Below the pieces are notes generated by a model, which worked only from the letters and a program-made list of their open reading frames with translations, was not told the DNA's origin and made no database searches. Of a DNA stretch of 64,000 bases, positions 11,330 to 24,751 are shown one piece after another (the first letter of the stretch is position 1; each line of letters begins with the position of its first letter). The DNA is from Larus michahellis (lineage: Eukaryota > Chordata > Aves > Charadriiformes > Laridae), in assembly GCF_964199755.1 (NCBI RefSeq), contig NC_133903.1, forward strand, positions 6,837,001 to 6,901,000. The letters run 5' to 3'. Both the position numbers and the translations under genes were made by a program.

Positions 11330-14300
11330 ATCATTCTGGGTGATGCCTGGAGATGTTGGGGACCATCAGTCTCTGGCATTATCCCTGCTGGCTGCCCTTC
11401 TGGGGAATTTCCATCTTCCCATTGCTGATGGGTGTTTTTCCCCACTCTTGCGCTTGCGGCTTCCTCAGAGGACAAGGAGGACGAAGCGGACAAGGTATGC
11501 GGCATGTCGGACCCTGCACAGTCGTGGAGTAAGTCATGATCCCCTTCTTCGGGCTTGGGCACTACCAGGGTGCCCCATTGCCTGTCCTCACCCTCAGTCT
11601 CTCCAGACTCTGGAGATGAGGACACTGGCCCAGTAAACTGTGAGCATCCCTGGATGTTGGTACGCCTTTACGAGAATTTAATTAATTACATCTCCCATGA
11701 GCACTTGCCGTGCTTCGCTTCTCTCGCTCAAAATCTTGCCTGGGGATGAGAAGGGACGTGTCCGTCTGTCCAGGACTGCCAGGCGCCCACAGCCACCCGG
11801 CTCTGCGCCGTCCTGCTCGCTGCGGGGCTTTCACAACGACCTCAGCCAAGGAACATTATGTTCTGCTGAGGGTAAGTCTGTGTCTTACTCCTTGCCCTCT
11901 ATTAAAGCAGTCTGGGAGTGGGGACCGAACGCTCCCGGCATGGCACAAGCACGTCCCTTTGCCAGAGCATCCCTCTGCTCTCCTACCTGGGGATGATGGA
12001 GGCGGGGAGGTCTCCAGCAGGGATGTAGATGCAGATGTTTAACAACGCCGGGACACGGGCAGGGTCGTTAGCATTCACGGCTATCGGCGCTGTTTAACCA
12101 CGCACACGTTTATTTTCCTTGGCTCCGACAGAGAAATGTGCTCCTCGAGGACTTTTCATTAAGCAAAAAATTTATGAGAGAGGATGAAAATTGTGTTTTA
12201 CTGTCTGAGGTCTCGGTCAGTGCTGTTTCTTCAGACGTTTTAGTAATTCATCTTGGCAAGGACTGAGAAAATTTCTCCAGTGAAACAAAAAATTTAACTT
12301 CCACATTTGGAGTCTGTTGCATCGGCCGGTTCTGTCCCCGGCATGGACCAATGCCCAGAGCAACGACCAGCCTCCCCCAGGGATTCAAAACAAAAGCGAA
12401 ACACCTCACAATTTATGTCCAGTGAAAAATAACGTGTACATGATATAAAGTGTTATTGGGATTTGATGCTAATTTTAGTGGTCACCTTGGCTGCGTTTGA
12501 GGAAGTTGCTGGTGCTGCCAAGAGCAAATTTACCTGATGATGAATGAGGAATCGGAGCATAAAATAAATAAATATCAGCAACACCTTTTTTTTCCTTCTT
12601 TTTTGGCAGATCGGTGTCATACAAGGTCACGCATTTGTGCAGTAGGAGAAGTACTGCCAGAGCTGAGCACTTTAAAATCGTGTTTAAGTAAAGAGCAGCA
12701 TCTTTAAGTACTGGATTTAAAAAGAAAGACTGAACTAGAGTCTCCCAAAAATTCTTGTCCGTTGGTTACATTTTCATGCCAGCATTAATCTTCTTCCCTC
12801 CTCGTGCTCAGGCTTGGAAGAAGCTTGCCATGAACTTCTGCAAAAATTCCTTGTTTTCCTTCCCAAAATCAGACCTGGAAACTCCCATGCCGGGTACCAA
12901 CCGCTCTAGATTTGACATTTTTAAGCTGTTCATGGAAAAAATTTTGAAAAGTTGTGCTCCGAGATGGTGAAAAAGGAGGATTTTTTTGACAAAACGCAAC
13001 TAATCTCAACAAGCAGGAATATCTTTTGTTTCCCTCAGCAGTTTTCGGAGAGCGGGAACAGTTCCCGGCCAACTCTCAGCACAAACCCCGGCCAGGCTCT
13101 GCCCGAGGGGAGGCAGAAGCTCCCGTGGAGAAGCTCATCCCAGAATGGCCCCAGGCAGGGGGTCGTCTCCGCTTCCCTCTGAAGCGCGCTGGCCACCGGC
13201 AGAGGATGGATACCGGACCGCAAGCCTGGGGGAAATACAGCCATTCCCACATTTTTATGATTTCTTTTAATTACTCCGGGCGGGAGTTTAGAAGGAATAA
13301 GCGTTTTCAGGCTCGTGGCACCGCAGCGATGGGAAGCAGAGCATCGGATGCTCGTTTCTCCGTGTGCTTCCCAAAATCAGAAGCAAACCCTCTGCAAGTT
13401 AAATCCCCAAAACCACTCGGGAGGAAAACGGGCAGGCGCCCTCCTGAAGTGACCCCTGGTCCCACAGGCTCAGAGGGCAGCGAGTGTCACTGCCTGCCTT
13501 TCCAAGCTGGTGCTAATTACTGAAAGCATTTTATTTAAAAAAAAAAAAAAAAAAAAAAAGGAAAAAAAATAAAAGCAGGAAGTTCCTTCATTAAAAACTG
13601 CAAGTTTTATTTGCATGTAATGCCAGCCATTCTGCGGTTTTGGAGATAGGCTTTAAAGATTTGGGGGTTGTTTTATTTTTTATTTCCCCACCACCACCAC
13701 CACCAAAAGGGGATGCGGAAAGGAGATGTGTAAGGTTACAGAAATAACACAACCTACAAAGGGAGGCGGACGGAAAGTTTGCATTACGTTAAGCAGGAGA
13801 GACGGGGCACAGCTGAATTTATAGCAACCCTCCGAAAAAAAATGATAAATGGAAGCTGTCGTTTTTATTGGGGGGGGGGGTCGGGGGGGTCGGGGGGCAG
13901 ATCACAGGTGAGGGAACAAAATAATAAAAAAAGCATAAATTAGAAACGTGGCTTGACGGTTGGGAGTAGAAAGCGTTCGGCTCATATATAGCGTGAGTTT
14001 CTTCTGGAACACGATCCAGAGCAGTGCATGGAAATTACCTGCAAAAAGATTTTCTATTAAGTCGTGTTAGGGTGAACTTCTTCTATCACAGCTCCGTCGA
14101 CCGAGGTCCTGAGAGGGGCGGCTGCGCTTTGCTTCCCACCGCTCCCGACGCCGTCCCGCAGCTCCCGCCCGCGCTCGGCTGTCCCGCGCTGAGCCGCTCC
14201 GGGTTAACCTGTCCACTTATTTAATATATCCAGGATGAAATCCGCCGTGTGGGGACAGTGCACAATTTAAGCCCAATACAAGCCTGGCGTGATGCTCTGT

Positions 14301-14530
14301 ATTTCTCATAATGGCTTTAGGAGAGGCTTTTGCTGGCCGTCGGGCAGCTGCCTGTTTCTGCACCCATCCGGCAGTCCCTGGGATGTGGGGCCATTGATGC
14401 GCTGCCCCTCGAGACCACCGGCTTTTTCCCAGGAAAGGGAGTACCAGTACAGGAGGCTCCATCACTGGGAATGTCTGCCCGCGCAGCCAGGAGGAATCCT
14501 GGCACTCTGAGGATGTTTCTGACTACAGCA
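11330..14530. other. Non-coding sequence with AT-rich blocks
   Basis: No coding exon is supported. An AT-rich, apparently unique block spans about 12,050-12,720. Simple-sequence tracts include a poly-A run at about 13,537-13,559, a CCACCA repeat at about 13,690, and a G-rich run at 13,870-13,897. Nothing else is recognised. Confidence 0.45.
13535..13897. repeat. Simple repeats: poly-A, (CCA)n and poly-G runs
   Basis: A run of about 22 A residues begins near 13,537 and is followed by further A-rich sequence. A short CCA repeat lies near 13,688-13,704. A G run interrupted by TC (gggggggggg-tc-ggggggg-tc-gggggg) lies at 13,870-13,897. These are low-complexity tracts; the G run could form a quadruplex. 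Confidence 0.8.
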
Positions 14531-14537
14531 GGCTGGG

Positions 14538-14766
14538 TCTAGATCAGACATTGGGAAGAAGTTCTTTGCAATGAGGGTGGCGAGACACTGGCCCAGGTTG
14601 CCCAGAGAGGTGGTGGAGGCCCCATCCCTGGAGACACTCAAGGCCGGGCTGGATGAGGCTCTGAGCAACCTGGTCTAGTTGAAGATGTCCCTGCTGACTG
14701 CAGGGGGGTTGGACTAGGTGGCCTTTGAAGGTCCCTTCCAACCCAACACATTCCATGACTCTATGG
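14538..14766 (+). repeat. CR1 LINE, 3' end fragment
   Basis: The sequence reads as a typical CR1 3' end: GAAGTTCTTTGCAATGAGGGTGGCGAGACACTGG, then CCCAGAGAGGTGGTGGAGGCCCC, then GGTTGGACTAGGTGGCCTTTGAAGGTCCCTTCCAACCCAACA, and a CATTCCATGACTCTATG tail. It is a short, 5'-truncated insertion on the plus strand with no intact reading frame. Confidence 0.88.
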
Positions 14767-14769
14767 TTC

Positions 14770-17700
14770 TTCCCTCCAGCCCTGGGATGATGCCGGTTAG
14801 GAGCTATCGGGACCCCAGCTTGCCCTGGGCAGAGGTGGCCCATGGAGGAGATGGCAGCTGGTTTCCCATGGGGTAAGAGCTGCCTTTGCAAGGCATCAGG
14901 GCTCCTGCCTGCACCATCACTGCAGACCTCTGCTTCAACAGGGACTTTCTCATGTGTCTGCCAGCAAAAGCAGTCCCAGGGGCGAGGGGATGGTGGGGTG
15001 AGGGCAAAGACTTCACCAGCGGAGAAATGCCATCCCTGTGTTTGTAAGTCTCACCCTTCCCCCTTCCCCAAAAAAAAGAGAAAGCCGGATGAATCCTAGC
15101 CCTAACAGGACTGTGGGTTTATTATGGGCAGTGCTCAGTCCCCAACCTCTGCCCAGGTGCCGGCAGTGGTGACCAGCCTGGAGCCCAAGGTCCCAGCCAG
15201 GTCCCAGATCTCCATGGACAACTCTGCATCAAAGGCTCCTGGAGACCCTTGGCCACAATGGCTTGTGCAGGACATCCCTTCTTTCCTTGCTCTGCTTTTC
15301 CAACGGATGAGCGGTCCCAGGAGGATTTTAGGACTTGCCATAGGAACAGAGCGACTCCAGGTCTGCATGAGTGAATAAAAGGAATGGGAACGAACCGAGC
15401 ATCTTTCCATGACGCATTTCCACCCACCACATGTTTCTCAAAGAGCAGCAGACTCACAGCGCCCCAGACTTTCCAAGTCTTGTCCTGACAGCCAAGTTTG
15501 TCTCTAAACCTGCCTGGTTTCTCTGGGTTTGAGTCCATCTACCGATCCCTTTTTTGATGCCAGAAATGCCTCCGCAAGCCAAATTTCCCTGGTAATTGTC
15601 CTTTGGATTAGTTTGGAAAATTGCATAAGCCCTGGGTTAGAGCTGGCTGCGTCTCTCGTCCGAGTGCCTAAGGCTTCATGGGGCAAAGACTAAAGAGCTG
15701 CGAAATGCAGAGATATAACAGATGTTGACATGTAGTGAAAATACTAGACGCAGGAGCCTAAGATAATAAATCTGAAAAATTAACACGTAGGAGAACGAAA
15801 AAAGGAGCAATATGTTTTGGTAATCATTCTGAACTGCTGAACCCTTCTCCTGCAGTTCAAAAATCTCTGGTATTAAGCAGATGTCATTCAACCAATGATT
15901 AACACATTACCGAATTTCTCCAGTCGTTTAATAAAAGTTTTACATAACATGCAGGTAATTGCTTCCAAATGTCAAGGTAACAATGTGGGCTTCTATGGAT
16001 GGCATTGTTTCCAGCATCAGGTGAAAACCCCTCTTGTTGCCTTGATATCAGGCGAAGTCCCACTGCGAAGAGCCCGCGCCTGGCCAGCTGCTTTTCCCGT
16101 CACTCCTCTGGACGCCAGAGACAAAGGAACAGGCTGGGAAGAGTCAAAGCCTTCGATCTGGTAAGGTTTTCTTCCCTTCAAATGTCTGTACGAGCAGCAA
16201 ACGGGCCCTGCGCTCCAAAACTGTGGCCCAGTTGTATGTCTTTTATGTGATTTTTTTTATTTTATTTTATTTTATTGCTTTTCTTGCTAGAAAATCTCAT
16301 CGCTGCTGAGTGCAAGGAGGGGATGGAAAGAACAGGGTGAACGTAAAGCCCGGGCAGCAGTGATGGGGTGTTGCTCTTCACAGCAGCCCTTGCCATGAAC
16401 CCAACCCATGCTCAAAATCTGAAATCATCCATCCTGAGATCAGGGGGAAAAAAGTCATCCCAACCGGTTTATTTGCTGGAGAGCTGTCCTAATGTCCAGC
16501 CGGAGGTACCGCTGGCTCCGGAGGGTGCGTTGCAGCAGTGCAGGATCTCGCTTGTTATTTCAGTGTCGGGGCAGGAGTGAAGTGTGAGAGTGATGGATGC
16601 CTGGGGACAGGGGAGCCCGACAGGCTGCAAACTCCGTGCAGGCTCGAAGGATTGCTGGCTAACGGCTTTCAGGGCTGCAAATGAGCTTCCCAAATTATTA
16701 GAGCTGGAGAACAGGATACTTTTAAAACAACCAATCTGTCATGAGACGTATCCTGTATCTGTCAGAGGCCAGCGTGACTCCGTTGGAGGAGTCCGTGACA
16801 AAAACCTAGGGAGGGCTGTAAAAAATGCATGTTGATGCTGTCGTTTTGACATGACATTTCTTTTTAGGAAGCCTTAAGTGATTTCTGCTGCCACCGCAGG
16901 TAGCACACGCCATCTCTGCTAACCAGCATCTCCCCTATGGCTCCCGCTGCTGCTGAGGAAGCAGGATTGTCCCGGGGTCTTGCGAACGGAGACGAGACGT
17001 TGTCGGTGCAGTGCTCTGCGGCAGACTTCAGAGAGCCCAGACCCTCAGGAACGTAGCCAGGTTACTTCATCTCCATGTACTCCAGTTCCTCAGCTGCAGA
17101 AGAGGGATTATAACAGCGGCCACCCTCCCGGACACCTGTGAGCACTGGTCTGTTGGTGGCCGAGGACGCACAGGGGGATGCACTGCAGCAGGGTGATCCT
17201 GTGTGGTATTAATACCTGATGCCACGGCCAACACCCAGGTCCCACGTCAAGACCTCAGATGCATTTTGGGTGCCTGAAGGTAAGTGCTTGGTGCCATTTA
17301 GGCACCCTGCAGGACCCCAGCTGGCCTCCAGCTGCTCTTCCAACAGGCTCAAGTGTCCTGCAGGCCCTGGCAGCCCCATGGTTTGCCCTGAGACCCCAGA
17401 GCATCTCACGTAGCACCAGATACCTCTGTTTAGGGCCCTGAATCCCACCCTTGCTTCCCTGGAGGGTAGGTTTCACCCGGTGGTGACCACTGCCCTTGGG
17501 TCATGTTGTGGCCACCGTTTGCTGCGAGACATGGGCTGACAGGGGCCACTGTTCATGGCACCAGAGCTGGGGTTGACTGCATAGACTTTCCTGCACCTGG
17601 GAAGTTTGGGCCTATTCCCAGCACCATTGCTCAGGTCAGCTGCTACAGACAGAATGATTTATGGACACATTATTAAAACCATATTTTCAGCCTCAGAGGA

Positions 17701-18850
17701 TGAGGGAACGGGTGGGTGGTACTGGAGGCAACGTGCCCGCGGAGGACGGGGTTGCTCCTCAGACCACCTGGCTTCTCAATGGAGATGAGCAGCAACAGGG
17801 TTGGGTAACAGGCTGGCCCAAACCCCCAGAGAGGAGATGCCAGAGCAGGTCCAGCCTTGCTCAGGAGGAAGGGATTAGCTAAGAAACATCTCCCACCTCC
17901 TCCTGCACTTAACGTCATTCATCAACTGCTTCTGCTCTCCATCACTGTCAGGCACTGAATTTCTGCAGATGGATGGGCTGCTCAGAGACAGAGGAGATGG
18001 TAACACGGTCCGAGGTGAGGAGAGGATGCAAACGATGGTGAACGGATCCAACCGTGCACCTTCTGCGAGGGCGCAGCATATCAGAGTTACTGACGTGCCC
18101 GACCTGCCCGTGAGTGGCTGGGTGCGCTCGGCATCTGCAGGGCTCTTCTCAGATGAACTCATCACAGTTTCCAGGCAAATATGTGGAAAACACTTGCAGG
18201 GCACCTGCTCCCCCACCCGCACACCTGGAGACCTTCTGCCTTCGCTTCTTTGAATGATCGGCTGCGCTCACTCATCGCCTCCGGGACCTGGCCCTGCTCC
18301 TGCGGACCCGCTCATCACGCCACGCCAGACAGGTCCCTCCTGCCTTTTAAGCAGATGACAGCACCGTATGACTTCATGGCTGCACCAGTGTGTCGTGCAC
18401 CTGCCTGGAAACTTCTCGAGCACCTGCTGGTGCCGGGCGTGCTGGCACACGTTTGTGTGCGTGGAGATACTGGGGAAGATCAGAGCCGTGGAGGGAAAGG
18501 TGGTCACACAGCCCCAGGGTGGCAGTGGGTGAGGTCCTTCAGAGGAAGAAAACAGGATGGCAGTAACATCACTGGATTTCCAAGCCTAGAAATAATTTTG
18601 AAAAATTGAGCATTTCATCATTTTTTGTCATGCCCACATCAACTTTTACCATGAGTGAAAACCCAGCTCTTCTTTTTGTGTTTGTTTTGTGGCTTTATGA
18701 AGACATAAATCCGTGTATCTTGGTTCCTGCGTGTCCTTATGGGACTCCTAGAGATATCAGCGTGCTCCAGTGATAACGACTACTCACTCTCCAGCACCGG
18801 TGTTTTACAGTCCACCAGAGCAAATCCCACTTGCCTGCCCTCCAGTCCAA
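14770..18850. other. Non-coding sequence
   Basis: No exon with recognisable protein similarity is found on either strand. The stretch has a (TTTTA)n-type tract at about 16,252-16,278 and AT-rich blocks at about 15,680-15,980. No mobile element is recognised. Confidence 0.45.
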
Positions 18851-18852
18851 AG

Positions 18853-19250
18853 TCACAGAATCACAGAATCACAGAATGGTTCAGGTTGGAAGGGACCTTA
18901 AAAATCATCTAGTCCAACCCCCCTGCCCTGGGCAGGGACACCTCCCACCAGACCAGGTTGCTCCAAGCCCCATCCAGCCTGGCCTTGAACACCTCCAGGG
19001 ATGGGGCAGCCACAGCTTCTCTGGGCAACCTGTTCCAGTGTCTCACCACCCTCACAGTAAAGAATTTCTTCCTGATATCCAATCTAAATCTCCCCTCTTT
19101 CAGTTTGAGGCCGTTACCCCGTGTCCTATCATTACACTCCCTGATAACGAGTCCCTCCCCATCTCTCTTGTAGGCCCCCTTTAGGGACTGGAAGGCTGCT
19201 ATAAGATCTCCCCGGAGCCTTCTCTTCTCCAGGCTGAACAACCCCAACGT
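18853..19250 (-). repeat. CR1 LINE, 3' end fragment, inverted
   Basis: The plus strand begins with three copies of TCACAGAAT and continues with TTGGAAGGGACCTTAAAAATCATCTAGTCCAACCCCC, the reverse complement of a CR1 3' end. The minus strand then encodes the C-terminal ORF2 string ([31 protein letters not shown] and [12 protein letters not shown]), with breaks. About 400 bp is preserved, so the insertion is relatively young compared with the fragments near 8.7 kb. Confidence 0.93.
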
Positions 19251-19254
19251 CCCC

Positions 19255-22200
19255 GAGTCCAGAGAACTGAGGGGACACCGGATGGTCTGGCATGGCCCAG
19301 TGATGGGAGCCAGCCCGGGGAGAGCGGGGCAGAGACCGGATAAAGCTCAAGGAGATGGCTGATTTGCTACCTTGAACTTGTTGGGCTTTTCTTATTGCTA
19401 ACATCTGTGCTAGGGCAAGAGGTGTGTGAGCATCTACCTGCCCATAGGGTGCAGAGTGGAGGTGACCTTTCCACGGGCCAGCGCCGAGCAGCTCGGAGAG
19501 AGCAGGGCCGTGCGACTGCTGAAATGGCCTGGCAGGAGGTCTTTAGATTGCTCGATGTCTCTGTACTGAAAAGCAATACCTGCTGAGATTAAACCGTTTG
19601 GCCTCCTTCCCCCTGTCTCCAAGGCAAACATAGACAGTTCTATTCATACCCACAAGAAATACATATTTCAGCATTTGATTCTTTTTGTGTGTGCTTTGTT
19701 TTATCTAGCGCCATGGAGCTTGGATGTCTTTTTCATCTCATATTGTGCCTTGGATGCAGCCTCTTTTATTCAGCCCTCTTGCTGCCTTCATAAAGCATAA
19801 CAGCGGCAGTTGTTGTTTTTTCCCCTGGAGCATGGGCTGCTGTAAACCAAAGGGAAACTTCTTGCTGAAAGAGGGAGAGGGCAGGCGGGACGCTGACATA
19901 TCCATTTCCACACCAGAGCTGCAGCCCCACGGGCCGTGCAGTTTGGCTTTCTCAAGCCTTCATGGAGAGCATCAAATTGTCCTATAAAAATTCTTTTCTT
20001 GAATTTTATTTTCCTAAGGAGACAGGCCCAACTTGTAAACTTGGGACTAAAATCTCCTACATCTTAAATGGACAGCAAAGCCCAAGATAAAAGCCGTGGC
20101 ACTGAAATATAATGGCATCTACGGATTCTGCCTTTCACCCTCCCTAAATTTGCACCTGAAGCCTCCTTTTCCTGGCTCTGGAAAGTCAAGCCCCATCTCT
20201 TACAACCTCTCAGCAGCTGTCATAAAGGAGAAAACCTTGCAAGGACATTTCTGCTTATCTTCCAGTTCAGGAGGGACAAGAGCTGCTGGCCCACGTGCCA
20301 GGCTTGGAGGATGTGGTCCAGCCTCACCTCCATCTTCCCGTGAAGGTAATTTGGGGTGAGGATGGGAACTGCTGCCCCCAACCTCTTCCTCTTCGTGTCC
20401 AGCTTGAAAGTCATGCTGTATGCGTACCAGACAGGGAAAGGTGCGTCAGCCCTGTCCCGAGGTATCATCCATCTTGCTGTCGGTGGCTGTGCTGCTCACA
20501 TCTGTGCTTCCCCCTGCTTATGCCATTAGCTCTGCGGCGTGGCCCAGGAACAAGTGCAGCCGGGGTTTCGGCTCCGCAAGTCACCAGCTGCTGATAAATC
20601 GCTTTCCTGGAGATCAATCGCTTCCCGTTTGCCGTGCAAACACCTGGGCTGCCTGCGCCAATTGGCTCTGCCGGACACTGGGGAGAGGTCCCCATCTGTG
20701 GTCATGCTTGAGACACTCTGAAAAACAGTAAGAAAATACGGGCCCCATGTTCAAACCAAAAGAGGGGAAAGGCTGGGGGTGGGACCTGGGCACCCCCTTT
20801 TCACTCCTTCTTCTCTTTCCCTCCTGCTCCAGCCTTGCTCTGTGCCTGGAGGTGGACAACGTCGGGGGAAATGTGTGTTTGGGGTTGTCTAAGGTGCAAC
20901 AAAGAACTTCCCATGGGTCTGAATTATACAGGATCATCAGGTTTTAGTTATTTCCACCCTAAATATAAATAATGTGCTAAGCAGAAATTTGCTTATGCAG
21001 AACCCTCTGGGCACTGGTTCCCAATCATCCAGCCTGGATTACCTCCCAGACTGGGTGCTGCAAGCCACACCATCCTTTCCCTTTCGGGTCTCTTGCCGTG
21101 GTGGTGGTTTCCAAAGACCATGAGTGATGCTGGAAGCAAGAACATATTGTGGCAATATGTTGCCCTTGAACCCTGAGTTGGGAATCGGGGATTTTAAGGC
21201 ATTTGAAATCTGTATCTGAAATCTGTGACTCGTGTCGTGCTCTGACCTGAGAGAAGGATGCTTCCAACCGAGGTGGCTGCATGAGTTAGCCAGACCAGCT
21301 CTCCTGGGACCCCACGCTGCTGCCTGGGGATGGCAGTTGGGAAGCAGCGCCCCAAGATGCCCTTCCCAGCTCTAAGATCTGGTCCTTCATGCCCAGGTAA
21401 ATACCAAAACCTCTTATTTTTGGAAATAGATCAGCCTTGCTTTGTTTTGGGCTGCATGTCTGCCCAAAAGTGGGGCCAAGGCTGCTCTGACTCTTGTTTT
21501 CCTAGTTGCAGAGGGCCAGGTGAGGGATGGCCAGTACCGTCCCTGCTAACGGAGCTGCACATCCACCCCTCCGGCACCGCGGGCAGAGGAGGCAGGACGG
21601 GCAGGGTTGGGAACAGCATCTCTTCAGCCACATGCGTCTCTTCAGCTGCGCAGACCACCGAAGACAAATGAACTGGAGGAAGCATTTCCTCTGCCGAAGG
21701 CTCACACCCGGGAGGTTTGTGTTCACAGTGTAGGTCAAGAGTTGAAAAATGAAGAAGAAAGGAAAACAGATAGAAAGATCCATCTTCCCTTATAAAATCC
21801 CCAGAGCAGGGGGCATTTGGAAGTCATTTTTCACTGAGCTGAGAGCTGTTTCTGGCCCTTTAGCAGACATTCTCTTCTCAAACCTCATAGTTCGGGAGAT
21901 GGGGAAGAGCTTGCCCTCCATCCTCGTGGGTGTTGGAAGAGGAGCGTTATCCTGGGTGCAAGACACTTTGCACCTTCCTCTGAGGCCAGAGCCCACAGTG
22001 GTTTGGGCTTTGGGGCAAGGTGGAGCCCAATGCACACTGAAAATTGCTGTGTTCCTTGGCGTGCAAACTTTTTAAGTGCATTAGAGATGAAATGCAAAAA
22101 GAAATGAGTGGCTTGGATTTGCTGGCATTAACGCACAGGTTAAGAGGGACAGCTTTTAAGGGGGAAAACTCATGCAAGAAGGGGAAGGAGAATTTCAGCA

Positions 22201-24745
22201 TGGTTAAAGGAAATCTAAATAAAATTCCTTTCTGGAAGGAATTCAAGAAAATTATTTTCCTTCTGTGTTTCTGTCTCTCTTCTTCTGGCTTATGAAAACA
22301 CCTTGGCTTGGATATTACATCAACTCTGCCTTTTATTAAAAACCCCTGCTCCGGATGTGCAGATTTCATGCTGTTACATGAAAGTAAAATTTTATGACCA
22401 GAAGCTGAAATTAGGAAGGAAACTTTATTTTTTTGTTGTGGTCATGGGTTGGATTTTGTTGGTAGTCAGGAGAGTTTGTTTATTTTTGCTTTTTCTAAAG
22501 CGCAGCCAACTCCTCCGGGTCTCAGCACTCTGGGCATTTTGGGGGGATGCTTGTTCCAAACAGGTGCTAACGTGGGGGAAGCCGAGCCCTGGGCAGAGCG
22601 AGGGGATGGGGGACGTCCTCCCTCCGCTACTGGGGTTGTCTTCAAGCGAGCCGGGTTTTCATGGCTGTTTCAGAACAGGACATATGCGTGGGAGAGCAAA
22701 TGCGTTTCATTGCATGGGACACACGTCCTGGGTGTTTGGCCTGGAACAGTCTCATGTTGTGAGCAAAGTAACCATGCAAAAGTGCGAGCGATTCCCTCCT
22801 CTCAGCCTCCCCTGTAAATCCAGATCTGATGGATGATAGCTTGAGTTCGTATTCAACAGCAGCTGCTTGTTGGCTGGGTAGTGCCAGGAAACTTTTTTTT
22901 TGCCATCTCTCCCTTTAAATGTAGTACTACTGTTTTTCCATTAATTCCTCCCTCCCCTGCTAAAAAAAAATAAATATGGAAGAGCGAAAAAATGTTTTAA
23001 AAGGTCATTCGGTCCTTCCTTGTTGGGTGAGCTACAGTGAGCCTAAGGAGTTACTACATCTGAAGGTGTTAAAAGAAGAGTTGCATGGAGTTAGATGAAA
23101 GTTATAGCTATGAATTACAGTACTGGTTTCCTTTGGGACTTTGGCAAGGTGGTTTTGTATCTCCAGGATCCGTCCCTGCAGCCCCTGTTGGTCCCCAGTC
23201 CTTGGGACAGTTTCAAAGACCCCTGGGCTGGTGGGAACAGCGATGTGGGGCCGTCCCACGCAGCCCAGCTGTGACTCGAGGCTGGAGACCTCTCCCTGCA
23301 CAGCTTCTGCTGCAGCACCTTGGGGATGGAGCAGCCAGAGGACATCTCAGGGGACTTCAGGACACGGACCTCCTCTCCCCGTAGGCACGTGCGTGCTGCG
23401 GCGCGCTGGGAGCAGAAATGGGTTCCTGCCATGTCCCTGCTTCAGAGACACTCACCATGGTCAGGATGGGGGATGCAGGTCAAGCCCCATGGCCCCTCCG
23501 TTTCCTTCCAGCCCAAACGTCTGTGCAACCTAGTGCTGCCCTTGGAAGATTTACGGAGCAGCAGTAAGTATTTCACCAGCTCTTTATTAATAATGCGGCA
23601 ATAAAAGAGGTGCAGCCTTTCTTTCCAAGGACTCGCAGAGCCCTTAATAATCCAAGGAGGGATTTGGCTCCCCCCAATAGATAGTTTACTGGTGGGCATG
23701 CTTTACAGCCCCTTTGTTAGAGCGGGGCTGTTCCCCCATCATCAAAGTGCGAACTGAGGCTCTGTGATGGGCTAGTCCATAAATCTCTCCCCTCTAATCC
23801 TTTCCTTTCTACTACTTGCAAACTGGGGGAGGAGGGGGTGGACTGGACGAGGCAGGCCAAAGCTTTAACCCTTTGTGCTTTGGCGGGGGGGATCTTCTCC
23901 TTCTGAGCAAAAGAAGACGGTGCACGGAAGGAGAGCTGTTCCACGGCAGCCTTTTAGAAGCAGGTAGTTATATTCAGCAATTAAACCCCAAATGACAGCT
24001 TAAAGAGCTCCTTTGGAAGTTTAATAAGTCCACCACTGTATATAAGAAATAAATCTGGCTGCATTACAATCACTTCGAACTACTTAAGCAATAAATGCAG
24101 AACTCTGCTCTTATTCACCCATTACATGGGTAACTTTGCTTCATTCCTCACTTGGTTTCCAGGGCTGGGATCCCAGAGGAGGACCCAGCCCAGCATTCGG
24201 GGCTAAATCAACCTTGCAGAGATCACAGGTCTGTGGTAGGGAGGCGGTTTGATCCAGTGCTTTGGTTTGGGGCCACCTTGAGTTTGAGGCCGAAACTAAA
24301 CACTTGCGGGGTCCATGGAGGAGAAGAAACCATCTGAGTCAAATGCCAAAATCTCGTTTTGCTCTGGTGATGTGTCAGGCTCTTGAAAGAGGTGTTGTAT
24401 CCTGGCTACCCAAAGGCTGATCTTAGATGCGGAGGCGATGGGGAAACTAGGTCGAGAGCAAGAGGCAAGATGGTGATTTTGGTCTTCAGGTGTTTGTGCA
24501 AACACCTTTGTCAAGACCAGGTTTTGGTAGACTGGACTGACACTGTCATGCTGTGACACCGAACCATTTCTCAGTTGTGAATGGATTTTTATCCTTCCAG
24601 TGCCTGCTGGAGGTCAGGAACTGGTACGAGGTCCATCAGTGGTCACCTGAGGTTCACGCAGAGAATCTGGGAGCAGACCTTGTATGCCATTCAATCTGCT
24701 AAACCAGGGTTTCCAACCCCTCCTGGCCCCATTACGTTAAACCTG
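19255..24745. other. Non-coding sequence
   Basis: I see no supported exon, RNA gene or repeat family. Composition is mixed, with AT-rich patches at about 19,640-20,110, 22,050-22,450 and 23,940-24,130. Several open frames of 60-180 codons occur, but none shows family similarity, consistent codon use or convincing splice sites. Confidence 0.4.
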
Positions 24746-24751
24746 CCCACT

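Noticed and set aside
24581-24751. N-terminal 57 codons of the CR1 reading frame as part of the transposon
   Set aside because: They do not resemble CR1 ORF2; the CR1 similarity begins at ILGPILF and the upstream part is flanking sequence that happens to be open.
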